A model generated the notes under the pieces. The model saw nothing but the letters and a program-made list of their open reading frames with translations, ran no database searches and was not told the origin of the DNA. A program made the translations under genes and the position numbers. From Methylocystis heyeri (GTDB lineage Bacteria; Pseudomonadota; Alphaproteobacteria; Rhizobiales; Beijerinckiaceae): a stretch of 64,000 bases of DNA. Below are positions 42,668 through 50,709 of this stretch, one piece after another. Every line of letters starts with the position of its first letter. Position 1 is the first letter of the stretch. The stretch covers positions 1,922,001 through 1,986,000 of the forward strand of contig NZ_CP046052.1 in the NCBI RefSeq assembly GCF_004802635.2, given 5' to 3'.

Positions 42668-43091
42668 TGCTGTTCTCCTTCGAAGGCAGAGTGTTCGCCG
42701 AGGCGAGACTCTCTGCCGCCCCAACGCCCGCGGGGAGGGATAGTTCCGGTCGTCGAAGTCGCAGCGCAACTCCTTCTCCGAGCATGCTCTGCCGTCGGAA
42801 GCGAAGGCGTGAGGCCAAATTCCCCTGACTCCCCCCGCCTGCACACGGCGGCGCTCGCGGTGAAAACCTGCGTCCCCTCGAGTAGGCCGCCGGCCCCCTT
42901 GCCCCTTCTCGGCCACAAATTTCGCGAAATGGCCGCGATAAAGCCCAAGCGCGGCCCCGATGCTCTGGTTGAAGGAAGCTGCGGCGTGGCCCGCGCGCCA
43001 GTTCGATTAAGCTCAAAATGACGAAGCGAGATTCAGCATTCGTTAGCTAAGTCGAAAGGCTTGCGTGGGAAAATCATTTCGGGTTGGGAGA
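42668..43091. other. 424 bp divergent region
   Basis: Between the Gly-rich gene (minus) and the Tlde1/DUF2778 gene (plus). It holds the EcfG-type promoter of the Gly-rich gene at 42723-42747. No gene is evident; the promoter of the plus-strand gene was not identified. Confidence 0.5.
42723..42747 (-). promoter_or_regulatory. EcfG-type general stress promoter
   Basis: Minus strand GGAAC (42743-42747), 16 bp spacer, CGTT (42723-42726). The predicted start is about 48 bp upstream of the Gly-rich gene ATG. Confidence 0.65.
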
Positions 43092-44246
43092 ATGAAAAAG
43101 GGTCTTAGCGTGCCTAGTGGTCTTGTAGCGTTCCAGAGCCGCCGCATTTCGCTGAACATTTCTTCCCGCACGATCCCTGCGGCCGGCGCCGTCGCTTTCG
43201 GCGTTCTCGCCGCCGCCTGGGGCCTTCAGCCGGACGAAAGAGGCGACGCTCAAAAGTTAAGAGACACGGCGGCGGCCACCGAGTCCGCCGCAGCGGCTTC
43301 CACCACCGGATGGTCCGGCGGCATTCTCGTCAATCTGCGCGCCGCAGCGCGCACCAAAACGACGGCCGCCCTGTCCGAGACTCTGCCGACTCCCTGGGCG
43401 GCGGGTAAATCCGAGCTGAGGCTGAGCTCGAGCCGGGAAAGGCCGGAGATACAGGAACCGCCGGCGATAATAGCGCGCCTTGAACCGGCTGCGCCGGAGT
43501 TTCCGCTGCCGCCGCAAAGGTCCGAAGAACATCAGGCGCTGGAAGCGCCAGCCGTTCAGACCGAGGCGCCGCAGCCGCCGCGCCGCCCCAACGGCCTGCC
43601 GCAGGCGGCCAGTCTCCCCGCCGCTGCGCCGCCGATGCGCTCTGCCGGCCGGCAAATGCGCCAGGCCGCGGCCGCCATCCGCCCTGCCCCGGCGGAGGAC
43701 AACCGCTCTTTCATCGAGAAAATCTTCGGCGGGTTCGGCGAGCAGAATCAGCCCCAGCAGCAACAGGCGCCGGGCCGCTCGCTCGCCTATGCAGCGCCGG
43801 AGAGCGAAATGCGCGGCGGCGTGACCAGCATCGCGCGTAGCGCAGCGTTGCCCACAGCCCAGCGCTACGATCGCTATACCGCCATCTACGATATCTCGGC
43901 TCATACCGTCTACCTACCCAGCGGCCAGCGGCTGGAAGCGCATTCGGGCCTCGGCCAGAGGATCGACGATCCACGCTTCGTGCATGAGAGAATGCATGGC
44001 GCGACCCCGCCGAACGTCTATGAGCTGACCCTGCGCGAAGCGCTGTTCCACGGCGTGCAGGCGTTGCGCCTCACGCCCGTCGGCGGGCAGACGGTCTATG
44101 GACGCTCGGGCCTGCTGGCCCACACCTATATGTTGGGGCCGAACGGCGACTCCAACGGATGCGTGTCCTTCAGGGATTACAGCGCCTTTCTGCGCGCCTA
44201 TCAAAACGGCGAGATAAAGCGCCTCGCCGTGGTCGCCCGGCTTTAA
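43092..44246 (+). CDS. membrane-anchored Tlde1/DUF2778 domain protein
   Basis: 384 residues from the ATG at 43092, following GGGAGA. An N-terminal transmembrane helix (TIPAAGAVAFGVLAAAWG, about residues 26-43) anchors it; then comes a long Pro/Ala-rich linker (about 60-240) crossing the periplasm. The C-terminal ~115 residues are a Tlde1-like domain: YDISAHTVYLPSGQRLEAHSG, HGATPPNVYELTLRE and the active-site GPNGDSNGCVSFRDY with its Cys. Tlde1 domains act on peptidoglycan peptides as L,D-transpeptidases or carboxypeptidases; in Hyphomicrobiales many such proteins are housekeeping rather than T6SS toxins. No immunity gene is adjacent, which supports a cell-wall role. Confidence 0.85.
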   Translation: MKKGLSVPSGLVAFQSRRISLNISSRTIPAAGAVAFGVLAAAWGLQPDERGDAQKLRDTAAATESAAAASTTGWSGGILVNLRAAARTKTTAALSETLPTPWAAGKSELRLSSSRERPEIQEPPAIIARLEPAAPEFPLPPQRSEEHQALEAPAVQTEAPQPPRRPNGLPQAASLPAAAPPMRSAGRQMRQAAAAIRPAPAEDNRSFIEKIFGGFGEQNQPQQQQAPGRSLAYAAPESEMRGGVTSIARSAALPTAQRYDRYTAIYDISAHTVYLPSGQRLEAHSGLGQRIDDPRFVHERMHGATPPNVYELTLREALFHGVQALRLTPVGGQTVYGRSGLLAHTYMLGPNGDSNGCVSFRDYSAFLRAYQNGEIKRLAVVARL

Positions 44247-44466
44247 TAAGACTGTCTCGTCTGCGGCGCTGGTCAGGCCGGGCCTCTTCTCTCCAGTCCT
44301 GCGCCGGAGAAGCCCAGCCTGCTCCCGGGCCGCCTCCCAAAGACGGGCCCCCGCCCGTCGTTTTGGAATTTCAACGGTCTTTTGCAATGCTGCGCTTGCT
44401 TGCGCAGCGCCGGGCGCGAATTTGCTCCAAACGGGCGTGAGGCCCCACCCAGCAAGGAGCAAGGCA
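44247..44466. other. intergenic, no clear element
   Basis: 220 bp between two plus-strand genes. GACGGGC...GCCCGTC at about 44342-44359 forms a short inverted repeat. No promoter consensus is clear. Confidence 0.3.
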
Positions 44467-44727
44467 ATGAGATTACCGGCATCGGCGATGGCGGCGGCGG
44501 CGGCCTTCCTGTTGATCAGCGCGGCGCTGGCCCAAAGCGCAAACACCGGTTCGAGCGGGGCCGCCAACGACAACACCGGGGCCAGCCCCAATCAGAGCCA
44601 GATGAACAGCTCCAGCGACACCCAGAAGTCGCGCGGCGCGAGCAAGACGCCGAGCAACGCTTATGGCTACAGCGGCAAGCATCACGCCAAACACCACGGA
44701 AACAACACGGTCTCGGCCACCTATTGA
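44467..44727 (+). CDS. small secreted Ser/Asn-rich protein
   Basis: 86 residues from the ATG at 44467 after AAGGAGC. A signal peptide (MRLPASAMAAAAAFLLISAALAQ) is followed by a low-complexity mature part rich in Ser, Asn and Gly, ending with a His/Lys motif (GKHHAKHHGNN) that could bind metal. The function is unknown. Confidence 0.6.
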   Translation: MRLPASAMAAAAAFLLISAALAQSANTGSSGAANDNTGASPNQSQMNSSSDTQKSRGASKTPSNAYGYSGKHHAKHHGNNTVSATY

Positions 44728-44845
44728 TCGGCCGGACCGCGAGGACGCCGGCTCCTCAACCGTGGTGTAGCGCGCCGGCGCCCAGGCCTTGCCTGATCGG
44801 AGAATTAGGGTGGACAATCGATATTCCAAATTACCAGGAGCGCCG

Positions 44846-45241
44846 ATGCGCGTGTCGCCGATACTTGCCGCTCTGTTTCTGGCCCTCTCGTGCGCGCATG
44901 CCGAGACCCTTCACGATCTGGCGGGAAACTGGCGCCTGGAACGGCTGAGCGGCGCGGCGGATTTCGATCGAACCAAGACGCGTTTGCAGATCGCCGCCGA
45001 CGGCGCGGTTTCGACGACGGTGGGCTGCAACCGCGCCTCAGGCAAGGCCAGGATCGAAGGCGATAAAGTAAGCTTCGGCCACCTCGCCGCCACGCGGATG
45101 GCCTGCCCGCCGGAACTCGCCGGCCTGGAGTTCAAATATTTTGCGGCCCTCGAAGCGGCTCGCAGCCTCCGGCTCGAAGATTCGCTGCTGGCGCTGCTGA
45201 ACGAGAGAGGCGAGGAGATCGCCGCGTTTATCCGGCAATAA
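44846..45241 (+). CDS. META-domain (HslJ-like) periplasmic protein
   Basis: 131 residues from the ATG at 44846 with CCAGGAG upstream. Signal peptide MRVSPILAALFLALSCAHA. The mature domain shows the META pattern: LAGNWRLERLSG at its start, LQIAADGAVSTTVGCNRASGKARIEGDKVSFG with the GCNR motif, and RMACPPELAGLEFKYFAALEAA. META/HslJ proteins are small periplasmic or outer-membrane proteins linked to stress or antibiotic tolerance in some bacteria. It follows the Ser/Asn-rich protein on the same strand by 118 bp. Confidence 0.85.
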   Translation: MRVSPILAALFLALSCAHAETLHDLAGNWRLERLSGAADFDRTKTRLQIAADGAVSTTVGCNRASGKARIEGDKVSFGHLAATRMACPPELAGLEFKYFAALEAARSLRLEDSLLALLNERGEEIAAFIRQ

Positions 45242-45323
45242 AAAGCTTTCCCGCCTGCGGCGCATCGTCGAAAGAGCGAAAGCGCATCAGGCGGGTAAGC
45301 GGAACGATCGACCTGTCTGCTGA

Positions 45324-45674
45324 TCAGCAGGCGACGTAGACGCGCTGATAGCCGACGAAGTTGCCCCATGCGTCATAAACCGGGGAACGAGCCCGACAGC
45401 TGCGCGCGGGACGGACCGGATAAGCGGGATAACCGGAGTAGGCCGGATAGCCATAGTAGCCGGGGTAAGCCGAAGAAGCGGCGCCCGCAGCGATCGCGCC
45501 CAACGCCATGCCTCCGACGACGCCCGCGGCGACTGCGCCCGCGCTGGGGCCGCCGCCCCATCCGCCACAGCCCCAGCCGTTGCACCAGGCTGCAGCCGGC
45601 GTCGAGGCGAGGACGGTCGAGCCCAGCGTCGCCGCAACGAGGCCGGTTGTGAGTATCTTTTTGAATCTGTTCAT
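45324..45674 (-). CDS. secreted Gly/Tyr-rich protein
   Basis: 116 residues from the ATG at 45674, with GGAGGCAGGGC upstream. Signal peptide MNRFKKILTTGLVAATLGSTVLASTPAAA. The mature part starts WCNGWGCGGWGGG, then has a glycine-zipper-like hydrophobic stretch (AGAVAAGVVGGMALGAIAAGAAS), a Tyr-Pro-Gly repeat (YPGYYGYPAYSGYPAYP) and a C-terminal CRARSPVYDAWGNFVGYQRVYVAC typical of small envelope proteins in this group. It is analogous to the Gly-rich protein at 42179 and, like it, has an EcfG-type promoter upstream. The longer open frame upstream is not coding. Confidence 0.75.
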   Translation of the reverse strand: MNRFKKILTTGLVAATLGSTVLASTPAAAWCNGWGCGGWGGGPSAGAVAAGVVGGMALGAIAAGAASSAYPGYYGYPAYSGYPAYPVRPARSCRARSPVYDAWGNFVGYQRVYVAC

Positions 45675-46052
45675 GCCCTGCCTCCGAAGTGAACCCGGCG
45701 CGGCGATCGCGGGCCGGGCTGTAAGGAAGAACGCCTTAGCTTGGCCATGGTTCCAAATTATGGCGAAGTTCACGCCGCGGACCGCGGCGAATTGATTGGG
45801 GTCCGGTCGCGAGCCAGACTGGGAAACCCGGGACCGTGTTGCTCGCCGCCAGCATAAAAACACCTGCCGAATGAATGCGCAATGAACCGGCAGGAGGCGC
45901 TCCAGGTTGGGCGGGGTCGAAAAGCCGGGCCTGTCTTTCGGGCGTCCAACCCGATTGAAATATTCCGGCAGCGAACTCTCTACGCACAGTCTGCGACAGT
46001 CGGAAGGACTGCCGCACGAGAACCCGCTCCGCGGGTGGGACGAGGGATCGAA
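45675..46052. other. 378 bp divergent region
   Basis: Contains the EcfG-type promoter of the minus-strand Gly/Tyr-rich gene (45730-45754). No clear promoter for the aldo/keto reductase gene was found. An open frame continuous with that gene starts at 45882, but its sequence does not look like an AKR N-terminus. Confidence 0.5.
45730..45754 (-). promoter_or_regulatory. EcfG-type general stress promoter
   Basis: Minus strand GGAAC (45750-45754), 16 bp spacer, CGTT (45730-45733). The predicted start is about 48 bp upstream of the ATG at 45674, the same distance as for the Gly-rich gene at 42667. Confidence 0.65.
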
Positions 46053-47048
46053 ATGCCAAAAGCCGAAATGGAATTCGTCGACATTGCCGGAGCCTCGCTT
46101 GCGGTTTCGCGGATCGGGCTCGGCACATGGTCGATCGGCGGCTGGATGTGGGGAGGAAGCGACGAGGCGGAAGCGATCGGCGCGATTCACGAAGCGATGG
46201 ACCGCGGCGTCAACCTCATAGACACGGCGCCCGTCTACGGCTTCGGCCATGCCGAGGAGATCGTCGGAAAGGCGCTGAAACAGGGCGGAAGGCGCGAGCG
46301 GGCGGTTATCGCGACCAAGGCGGGTCTGGAATGGAAAGACGGCAGGCCGTTCCGCAACGCGAGGCGAGAACGAATCTTGAAGGAAATCGACGATTCGCTG
46401 CGACGCCTGCAGACCGACGTCATCGACATTTATCAGGTGCATTGGCCCGACCCTGAAACGCCTACCGCCGAAACCGCGGGCGTCATGGCGGAGCTTTATC
46501 GCGCCGGCAAAATCAGAGCGGTCGGGGTGAGCAATTTCAGCCCGGAGCAAATGGAGGAATTTTCCGCCGTCGCGCCGCTTCATACGGTTCAGCCGCCCTA
46601 CAATCTCTTCGAGCGCGGAGCCGAGCGCGACATTCTGCCCTACGCCAAGAGAAAAGGACTGACGGCCTTCGCATATGGCGCAATCTGCCGCGGGCTCCTC
46701 TCGGGACAAATAACCCGGGACACGCAGTTTTCGGGCGACGATCTGCGCAACCGAGACCCGAAGTTCCAGCCCGATCGCCGGCCGCAATATATCGCCGCGG
46801 TGGAAAGACTCGCGCGCTTCGCCCGCGAGGCCTACGGCAAGGAGGTCATCCACCTCGCGCTGCGCTGGGCTCTCGATCGCGGCGACAACATCGTCGCGCT
46901 CTGGGGAGCGCGCAAGCGAGGCCAACTCGCCCCTATCGACGGCGTGATGGGTTGGCGACTGGACGCCGGCGCCATGGCGGAAATCGATCGGATAATCGAA
47001 GAAACGGTTACATCTCCCGTAGGCCCCGAGTTCATGGCGCCGCCCTGA
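46053..47048 (+). CDS. aldo/keto reductase
   Basis: 331 residues from the ATG at 46053 after GAGGGATC. NADPH-dependent (beta/alpha)8-barrel oxidoreductase. The catalytic tetrad is visible: Asp and Tyr in NLIDTAPVYGFGHAEE, Lys in VIATKAGLEWKDG and His in YQVHWPDPETP. The cofactor end has VGVSNFSPEQM and LWGARKRGQL. The sequence is close in style to AKR families acting on small aldehydes. Its physiological substrate is unknown. It stands just upstream of a stress-type gene set but has its own start region. Confidence 0.9.
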   Translation: MPKAEMEFVDIAGASLAVSRIGLGTWSIGGWMWGGSDEAEAIGAIHEAMDRGVNLIDTAPVYGFGHAEEIVGKALKQGGRRERAVIATKAGLEWKDGRPFRNARRERILKEIDDSLRRLQTDVIDIYQVHWPDPETPTAETAGVMAELYRAGKIRAVGVSNFSPEQMEEFSAVAPLHTVQPPYNLFERGAERDILPYAKRKGLTAFAYGAICRGLLSGQITRDTQFSGDDLRNRDPKFQPDRRPQYIAAVERLARFAREAYGKEVIHLALRWALDRGDNIVALWGARKRGQLAPIDGVMGWRLDAGAMAEIDRIIEETVTSPVGPEFMAPP

Positions 47049-47193
47049 GCGGGCGCCGTCGCCGGCATAGTCGCGCGTTTGGCTCGCCCTCGCGCCGTCC
47101 GCGCCGGTAAGCGCCGCTTTTCCTGCGCCGGCTTCGCCCCTTTGGCGTCGGCCGTGGGCATGACCGGATGGCCGAAAATCAGTCGCCAGCGAC

Positions 47194-47218
47194 GGAACAA
47201 GCGAGATTTCCGGCCGTT
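47194..47218 (+). promoter_or_regulatory. EcfG-type general stress promoter
   Basis: GGAAC at 47194-47198, 16 bp, CGTT at 47215-47218. The predicted start is about 36 bp before the 24-residue ORF at 47261, and it probably drives the three-gene set 47261-48537. Confidence 0.7.
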
Positions 47219-47260
47219 ATTCATGAAAGCGCTGTGGGCATGCGTCCGCGGGAGGCCTTC

Positions 47261-47335
47261 ATGGACTCGGTGATCTATCTGGTTGGGCTCGTGGTGGTGG
47301 TTCTCGCCATTCTGTCGTTCCTGGGCCTGCGCTAG
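47261..47335 (+). CDS. 24-residue hydrophobic membrane miniprotein
   Basis: MDSVIYLVGLVVVVLAILSF plus LGLR, a single transmembrane helix ending with Arg. The ATG is preceded by GGGAGG at good distance, and an EcfG-type promoter lies 43 bp upstream, which makes this a real gene despite its length. Such tiny membrane proteins are usually missed in annotation. It is probably co-regulated with the PhnA-like gene 108 bp downstream. Confidence 0.65.
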   Translation: MDSVIYLVGLVVVVLAILSFLGLR

Positions 47336-47401
47336 AGCGCATTTTCCCGAAATTCCGCTCCAACTCTTTGACCTGGCGCACTTTTTTTGGTCCGCCGGAC
47401 C

Positions 47402-47417
47402 ATTCCGTCCGATCGGA
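47402..47417. repeat. 16 bp motif shared with 50647-50662, copy 1
   Basis: ATTCCGTCCGATCGGA occurs here, 26 bp before the PhnA-like gene, and again identically at 50647-50662. A separate perfect palindrome, GGTCCGCCGGACC, lies just upstream at 47389-47401. Confidence 0.5.
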
Positions 47418-47443
47418 AGGCGCGCCAGCGGAAGGACAACGCC

Positions 47444-48433
47444 ATGATCGAAGCGGTTCAGACTTCCACCGGTCCGGTCAGGACCGACGCGGCCGCGCGC
47501 GAGATCCCGGCCCAGGCTCAGGTCCAGCCCGCGGCGGCGACGCCGCCCGCTGATTGGGGAGCCATAGCCGCCGGAACGGCGGTGTCCTGCGCGGTCGTTT
47601 TCGTAATGGCCTTTTTCAGCGCCGGCATCGGACTCTCGCTCTCCTCCGCCTATTCGGGGGAGAACCCGCTGCAACATTATCTCGCGCTTGCGCTTTGGCT
47701 GTTGTGGGTCAGCGTTTCGAGTTTCGCGCTCGGGGGCTATGTCAGCGGCCGGCTGCGGGCGCGCTCCCTCGTCGCCGACCCGGAAGAAGCCGAAATGCGC
47801 GACGGCATGCATGGCCTCTCCGCCTGGGGCGCGGCGATGGTCATTCTCGCCTTCGCCTCCGCCTCTTCTCTCTACCACATCGGGAAAATCGGCGCGGATC
47901 TGGTCTCGCAGGCCGGCTCCGGCGGCGAGGCGGTCAATCCGGCCGACTATCAGGCGAGCAGCCTGTTGCGCGGGGACGGAACCGCTTCCACCGCCGCCAT
48001 TCAGGCGCCTGCGCACAGGGGCGGCGCCGCCCCCGCGCAGGGCCCCGGAGGGTTCGCATCGGGTCAGACCGCCGTCGGTTTGGATGCGGCTTCGAGAGAG
48101 ACGGTCAGAGACGCATTCCGGAAGGCCTTCGCCACCGGTGAAATGACCCCGGCCGACCGCTCCTACGTCGTCAATGTCATATCCGCGCAAACAGGAATCG
48201 GCGCGCAGGAGGCGGCCCGGCGCGTCGACGCCGCGACCCAGGAGCTGAAAAGCGATCACGACAAGACGAAGCAGCTGGAGGAGAAGGCGCGCAAGATCGG
48301 GGTGTTGCTCAGCTTCATCTCTGCGGCCGCCATGCTCATCGGCGCGGGCGCGGCTTTCGGCGGGGCGGCGCTCGGCGGTCGCCACCGCGACGACGGGCTT
48401 CATTTGCGCCGTGTTCTGAGCTGGAGGCTTTAA
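47444..48433 (+). CDS. PhnA-like membrane protein
   Basis: 329 residues from the ATG at 47444 after GGAAGGA. About five transmembrane helices: residues 42-66, 80-100 and 125-145, and a pair near the C-terminus (LLSFISAAAMLIGAGAAFGGAAL). The first half has a conserved-looking FALGGYVSGRLRARSLVADPEEAEMRDGMHGL segment between helices. The soluble middle (about 150-280) includes helical DAASRETVRDAFRKAFATGEMTPADRSY and AQTGIGAQEAARRV repeats typical of this family, which is often labelled PhnA-like in Hyphomicrobiales without known function. It is flanked by two 24-residue hydrophobic proteins and lies behind an EcfG-type promoter. Confidence 0.72.
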   Translation: MIEAVQTSTGPVRTDAAAREIPAQAQVQPAAATPPADWGAIAAGTAVSCAVVFVMAFFSAGIGLSLSSAYSGENPLQHYLALALWLLWVSVSSFALGGYVSGRLRARSLVADPEEAEMRDGMHGLSAWGAAMVILAFASASSLYHIGKIGADLVSQAGSGGEAVNPADYQASSLLRGDGTASTAAIQAPAHRGGAAPAQGPGGFASGQTAVGLDAASRETVRDAFRKAFATGEMTPADRSYVVNVISAQTGIGAQEAARRVDAATQELKSDHDKTKQLEEKARKIGVLLSFISAAAMLIGAGAAFGGAALGGRHRDDGLHLRRVLSWRL

Positions 48434-48462
48434 GGCGCCCAAACTCACCCCGGGAGGCGAAT

Positions 48463-48537
48463 ATGATGCGCTCGATTCTGCTGTGGCTGCTCGGTGTGCC
48501 GATTCCCATCATCATCCTGCTGGCGCTCTGGAGATGA
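48463..48537 (+). CDS. 24-residue hydrophobic membrane miniprotein
   Basis: A single-helix peptide starting MMRSILLWLLGVPIPIIILL and ending ALWR, with CGGGAGGCG eight bases upstream and only 29 bp after the PhnA-like stop. The helix is broken by a PIP motif. Operon position and the strong ribosome-binding site support it as real. Confidence 0.65.
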   Translation: MMRSILLWLLGVPIPIIILLALWR

Positions 48538-48705
48538 CCGAGAGCCGGCGTCCGCGCCCCTGCCCCTCCGAAGACGAAAAAGCCGGGCGGAGGAGCGGAC
48601 CATTCGGCTAGCAGGTCAGCCGAGCGACTGGACATTGTCCTGCAATCCGCGAAAATCGTTCCTATTGTCGCGCTATGCGGCCACAGCGTCCGACCGGAGC
48701 AATTA

Positions 48706-49455
48706 ATGGGGGAGAAACTCGCCGTCGCCCGCGAAGGCGCCGTAATGCGCATCACCTTCAACCGGCCGGCCAAGAAGAACGCGCTCGACCGCGAGATGTA
48801 TCTTTCCGCGATCGCCGCCCTGGGCGAGGCGCAGGCGGACGGCGACGTCTCGGCTGTTCTGTTTTGCGGCGCGGGCGGCAATTTCACCGCGGGCAACGAT
48901 CTTTCCGATTTTCTGGGCGACGAGGCCCGGCTGGAAGAGTTTCCGGCGTTTCGCTTCGTGCTGGCGATCGCGGCCTTCGCCAAGCCCATGGTTGCCGCCG
49001 TCGCGGGCGACGCAGTGGGCGTCGGAACGACGATGCTGTTTCACTGCGATTTCGTCTACGCTGCGCCCGGTGCGCGCTTCAAAATGCCCTTCGTCGATCT
49101 CGGCCTGCCGCCTGAGGCGGGCGTCAGCCTGCTCGCGCCGCGCCTCTTCGGTCCCGCCAAAGCGGCTCAATACCTCCTGCTGTGCGAAAGCTTCGGGGCC
49201 GAAGAAGCCGCGCGCCTCAATCTGGTCAACGCCGTGACGCCGGAAAGCGAGTTGCTTCGGACGGCGATGGAGGCGGCGCAACGCCTGTCGCGCAAGCCGG
49301 CGGCGGCGATCGCGGCGGCAAGACGCCTGATGCGCGGCGATCCCCAGGAACTGCGCGCCCGTATGTTCGAAGAAGCCCGAATTTTTGAAGCGGCGCTCAA
49401 AACGCCGGAACTGAAGGCCCGGCTCGCTGCCTTCTTTGCTGCGCGCAGGGGATGA
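48706..49455 (+). CDS. enoyl-CoA hydratase/isomerase family protein
   Basis: 249 residues with the crotonase fold. Motifs: MRITFNRPAKKNALDREMY, the oxyanion-hole segment NFTAGNDLSDFLG, the second GDAVGVGTTMLFHCDFVYA, and FVDLGLPPEAGVSLLAPRLFG, where the Glu of PPEAG fits the catalytic position of hydratases. The C-terminus has the usual helix (RLMRGDPQEL). It hydrates or isomerises an acyl-CoA, probably in fatty or branched-chain acid breakdown. The gene stands alone, and the ribosome-binding site is weak (CCGGAGC). Confidence 0.9.
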   Translation: MGEKLAVAREGAVMRITFNRPAKKNALDREMYLSAIAALGEAQADGDVSAVLFCGAGGNFTAGNDLSDFLGDEARLEEFPAFRFVLAIAAFAKPMVAAVAGDAVGVGTTMLFHCDFVYAAPGARFKMPFVDLGLPPEAGVSLLAPRLFGPAKAAQYLLLCESFGAEEAARLNLVNAVTPESELLRTAMEAAQRLSRKPAAAIAAARRLMRGDPQELRARMFEEARIFEAALKTPELKARLAAFFAARRG

Positions 49456-49807
49456 TAACGCCGCCTCCCCCTCGTTCCCGGAGAAGCGCAAGCCTCGCTT
49501 CTCCGGCGGCCCGGCGCCCTGCCCCACAAAAATCCCTTTGCTCCAGAAAATCTGCCCCTTCCGGCTGGACACGGACGCTGCATTTTGTTGACATGCGCGC
49601 GCCGATTCCGGCTCTGGCGCGCGGGAATTCCGCCAGCGAAAGGCGCGCGATGGCGTTTTAGCTCGGACCGCAACGTAAAGATCGCGTCAGATTAGAAACT
49701 TGAAGCGCATTCTGACCACAGGAGCCCGCTCGGCTTTTGCGCAAATGCGCTCGGGCGCCCAGACGAAGATGCCGCGAATCGGGATTTTGACGCTGAAGGA
49801 GTTCTGA
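49456..49807. other. 352 bp intergenic region with a perfect hairpin
   Basis: Contains the 11 bp inverted repeat at 49478-49506 just after the enoyl-CoA hydratase gene. Otherwise no gene, and no clear promoter for the lytic transglycosylase gene. Confidence 0.5.
49478..49506 (+). terminator. perfect stem-loop after the enoyl-CoA hydratase gene
   Basis: CCGGAGAAGCG and CGCTTCTCCGG pair perfectly around CAAGCCT. It lies 23 bp after the stop codon. The flanks are GC-rich with no T-run, so it is a 3' stem-loop rather than a classical intrinsic terminator. Confidence 0.6.
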
Positions 49808-50608
49808 ATGACCAGGGCCGTGCAAATAAACTCGATAGCCGCTGCGGCTTTGGTCGCGCTACTCGGCGCCGGAGAGGCCATGGCGGCGCAATGCGGCAAT
49901 GGTCCCGGGGGCTTCGAGTCCTGGAAGCAGCAGTTCGCCAATGAGGCGCGGGCGCAGGGCGTCGGCGGCGCGGGCATAGCGGCCCTGATGAACACCCATT
50001 ACAACGCCCCGACGATTTCCGCCGACCGCGGCCAGAAGAGCTTTCATCTGTCGCTGGACGCCTTCATGGCCAAGCGCGGCGGCTCGATCATCGTTTCCCG
50101 CGGGCGCGCCATGAAGCAGTCTCATGCCGCGCTGTTCAATTCCATCGAGCAGCGCTACGGAGTGCCTCCGGGACCGCTGATAGCGATCTGGGGCATGGAG
50201 ACGGGTTTCGGCGCCGCGCATGGCAATCAGCATGCGCTCTCCGCCGTCGCGACCCTCGCCTACGACTGCCGCCGGCCCGAATATTTCACCGATCAACTCT
50301 ACGCCGCGCTGACGCTCATCGATCGTGGGACGCTCTCGGCCAACGCCCGCGGCTCCATGCATGGGGAAATCGGCCAGACCCAGTTTCTGCCCAAGAACAT
50401 CCTGCATTACGGCAATGGCGGAAATCTCGACAACGCCGGCGACGCATTGATGGCCACGGCGAATTTCCTGAAAGCGCACGGCTGGCGCGCCGGGGCGGGA
50501 TATCAGCCCGGCGAGCCCAATTTCGCCGCGATCCAGGCCTGGAACGCCGCTGAGGTCTATGAACGGGCCATCGCCATCATCGGGAAGAGAATCGACGGCG
50601 GCGAGTGA
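49808..50608 (+). CDS. MltB-type lytic murein transglycosylase
   Basis: 266 residues. An N-terminal signal peptide (INSIAAAALVALLGAGEAMAA) exports it to the periplasm. The GH103/MltB-type domain has WKQQFANEARAQGV at its start and the catalytic Glu131 in IAIWGMETGFGAAHGN, followed by ALSAVATLAYDCRRPEYF, the GEIGQTQFLPKNIL motif and DALMATANFLKAHGW. It cleaves glycan strands of peptidoglycan. It is shorter than E. coli MltB and lacks a lipobox. With the Tlde1-domain protein it forms the cell-wall theme of this stretch. Confidence 0.92.
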   Translation: MTRAVQINSIAAAALVALLGAGEAMAAQCGNGPGGFESWKQQFANEARAQGVGGAGIAALMNTHYNAPTISADRGQKSFHLSLDAFMAKRGGSIIVSRGRAMKQSHAALFNSIEQRYGVPPGPLIAIWGMETGFGAAHGNQHALSAVATLAYDCRRPEYFTDQLYAALTLIDRGTLSANARGSMHGEIGQTQFLPKNILHYGNGGNLDNAGDALMATANFLKAHGWRAGAGYQPGEPNFAAIQAWNAAEVYERAIAIIGKRIDGGE

Positions 50609-50646
50609 CGTCCGTCAAACTTGCGCGAATTTTTACCGATCGGGCG

Positions 50647-50662
50647 ATTCCGTCCGATCGGA
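50647..50662. repeat. 16 bp motif shared with 47402-47417, copy 2
   Basis: ATTCCGTCCGATCGGA, 48 bp before the secreted protein gene at 50710. Here a second CCGATCGG palindrome stands 18 bp upstream (50636-50643 and 50654-50661), as in a pair of regulator sites. Confidence 0.5.
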
Positions 50663-50709
50663 GAGCACGCTGACTTCACCCTATTTTAGTCGTCCGATTG
50701 GGAAATCCT

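Noticed and set aside
47079-47273. Arg-rich plus-strand frame of 64 codons
   Set aside because: No ribosome-binding site and basic low-complexity content; it spans the EcfG-type promoter and the start of the better supported 24-residue gene.
47331-47400. Possible third, degenerate copy of the 53 bp repeat
   Set aside because: Only short scattered matches (AGAGCGC, GCTCCAA, CGCACTTTTT) and no terminal inverted repeat; not convincing.
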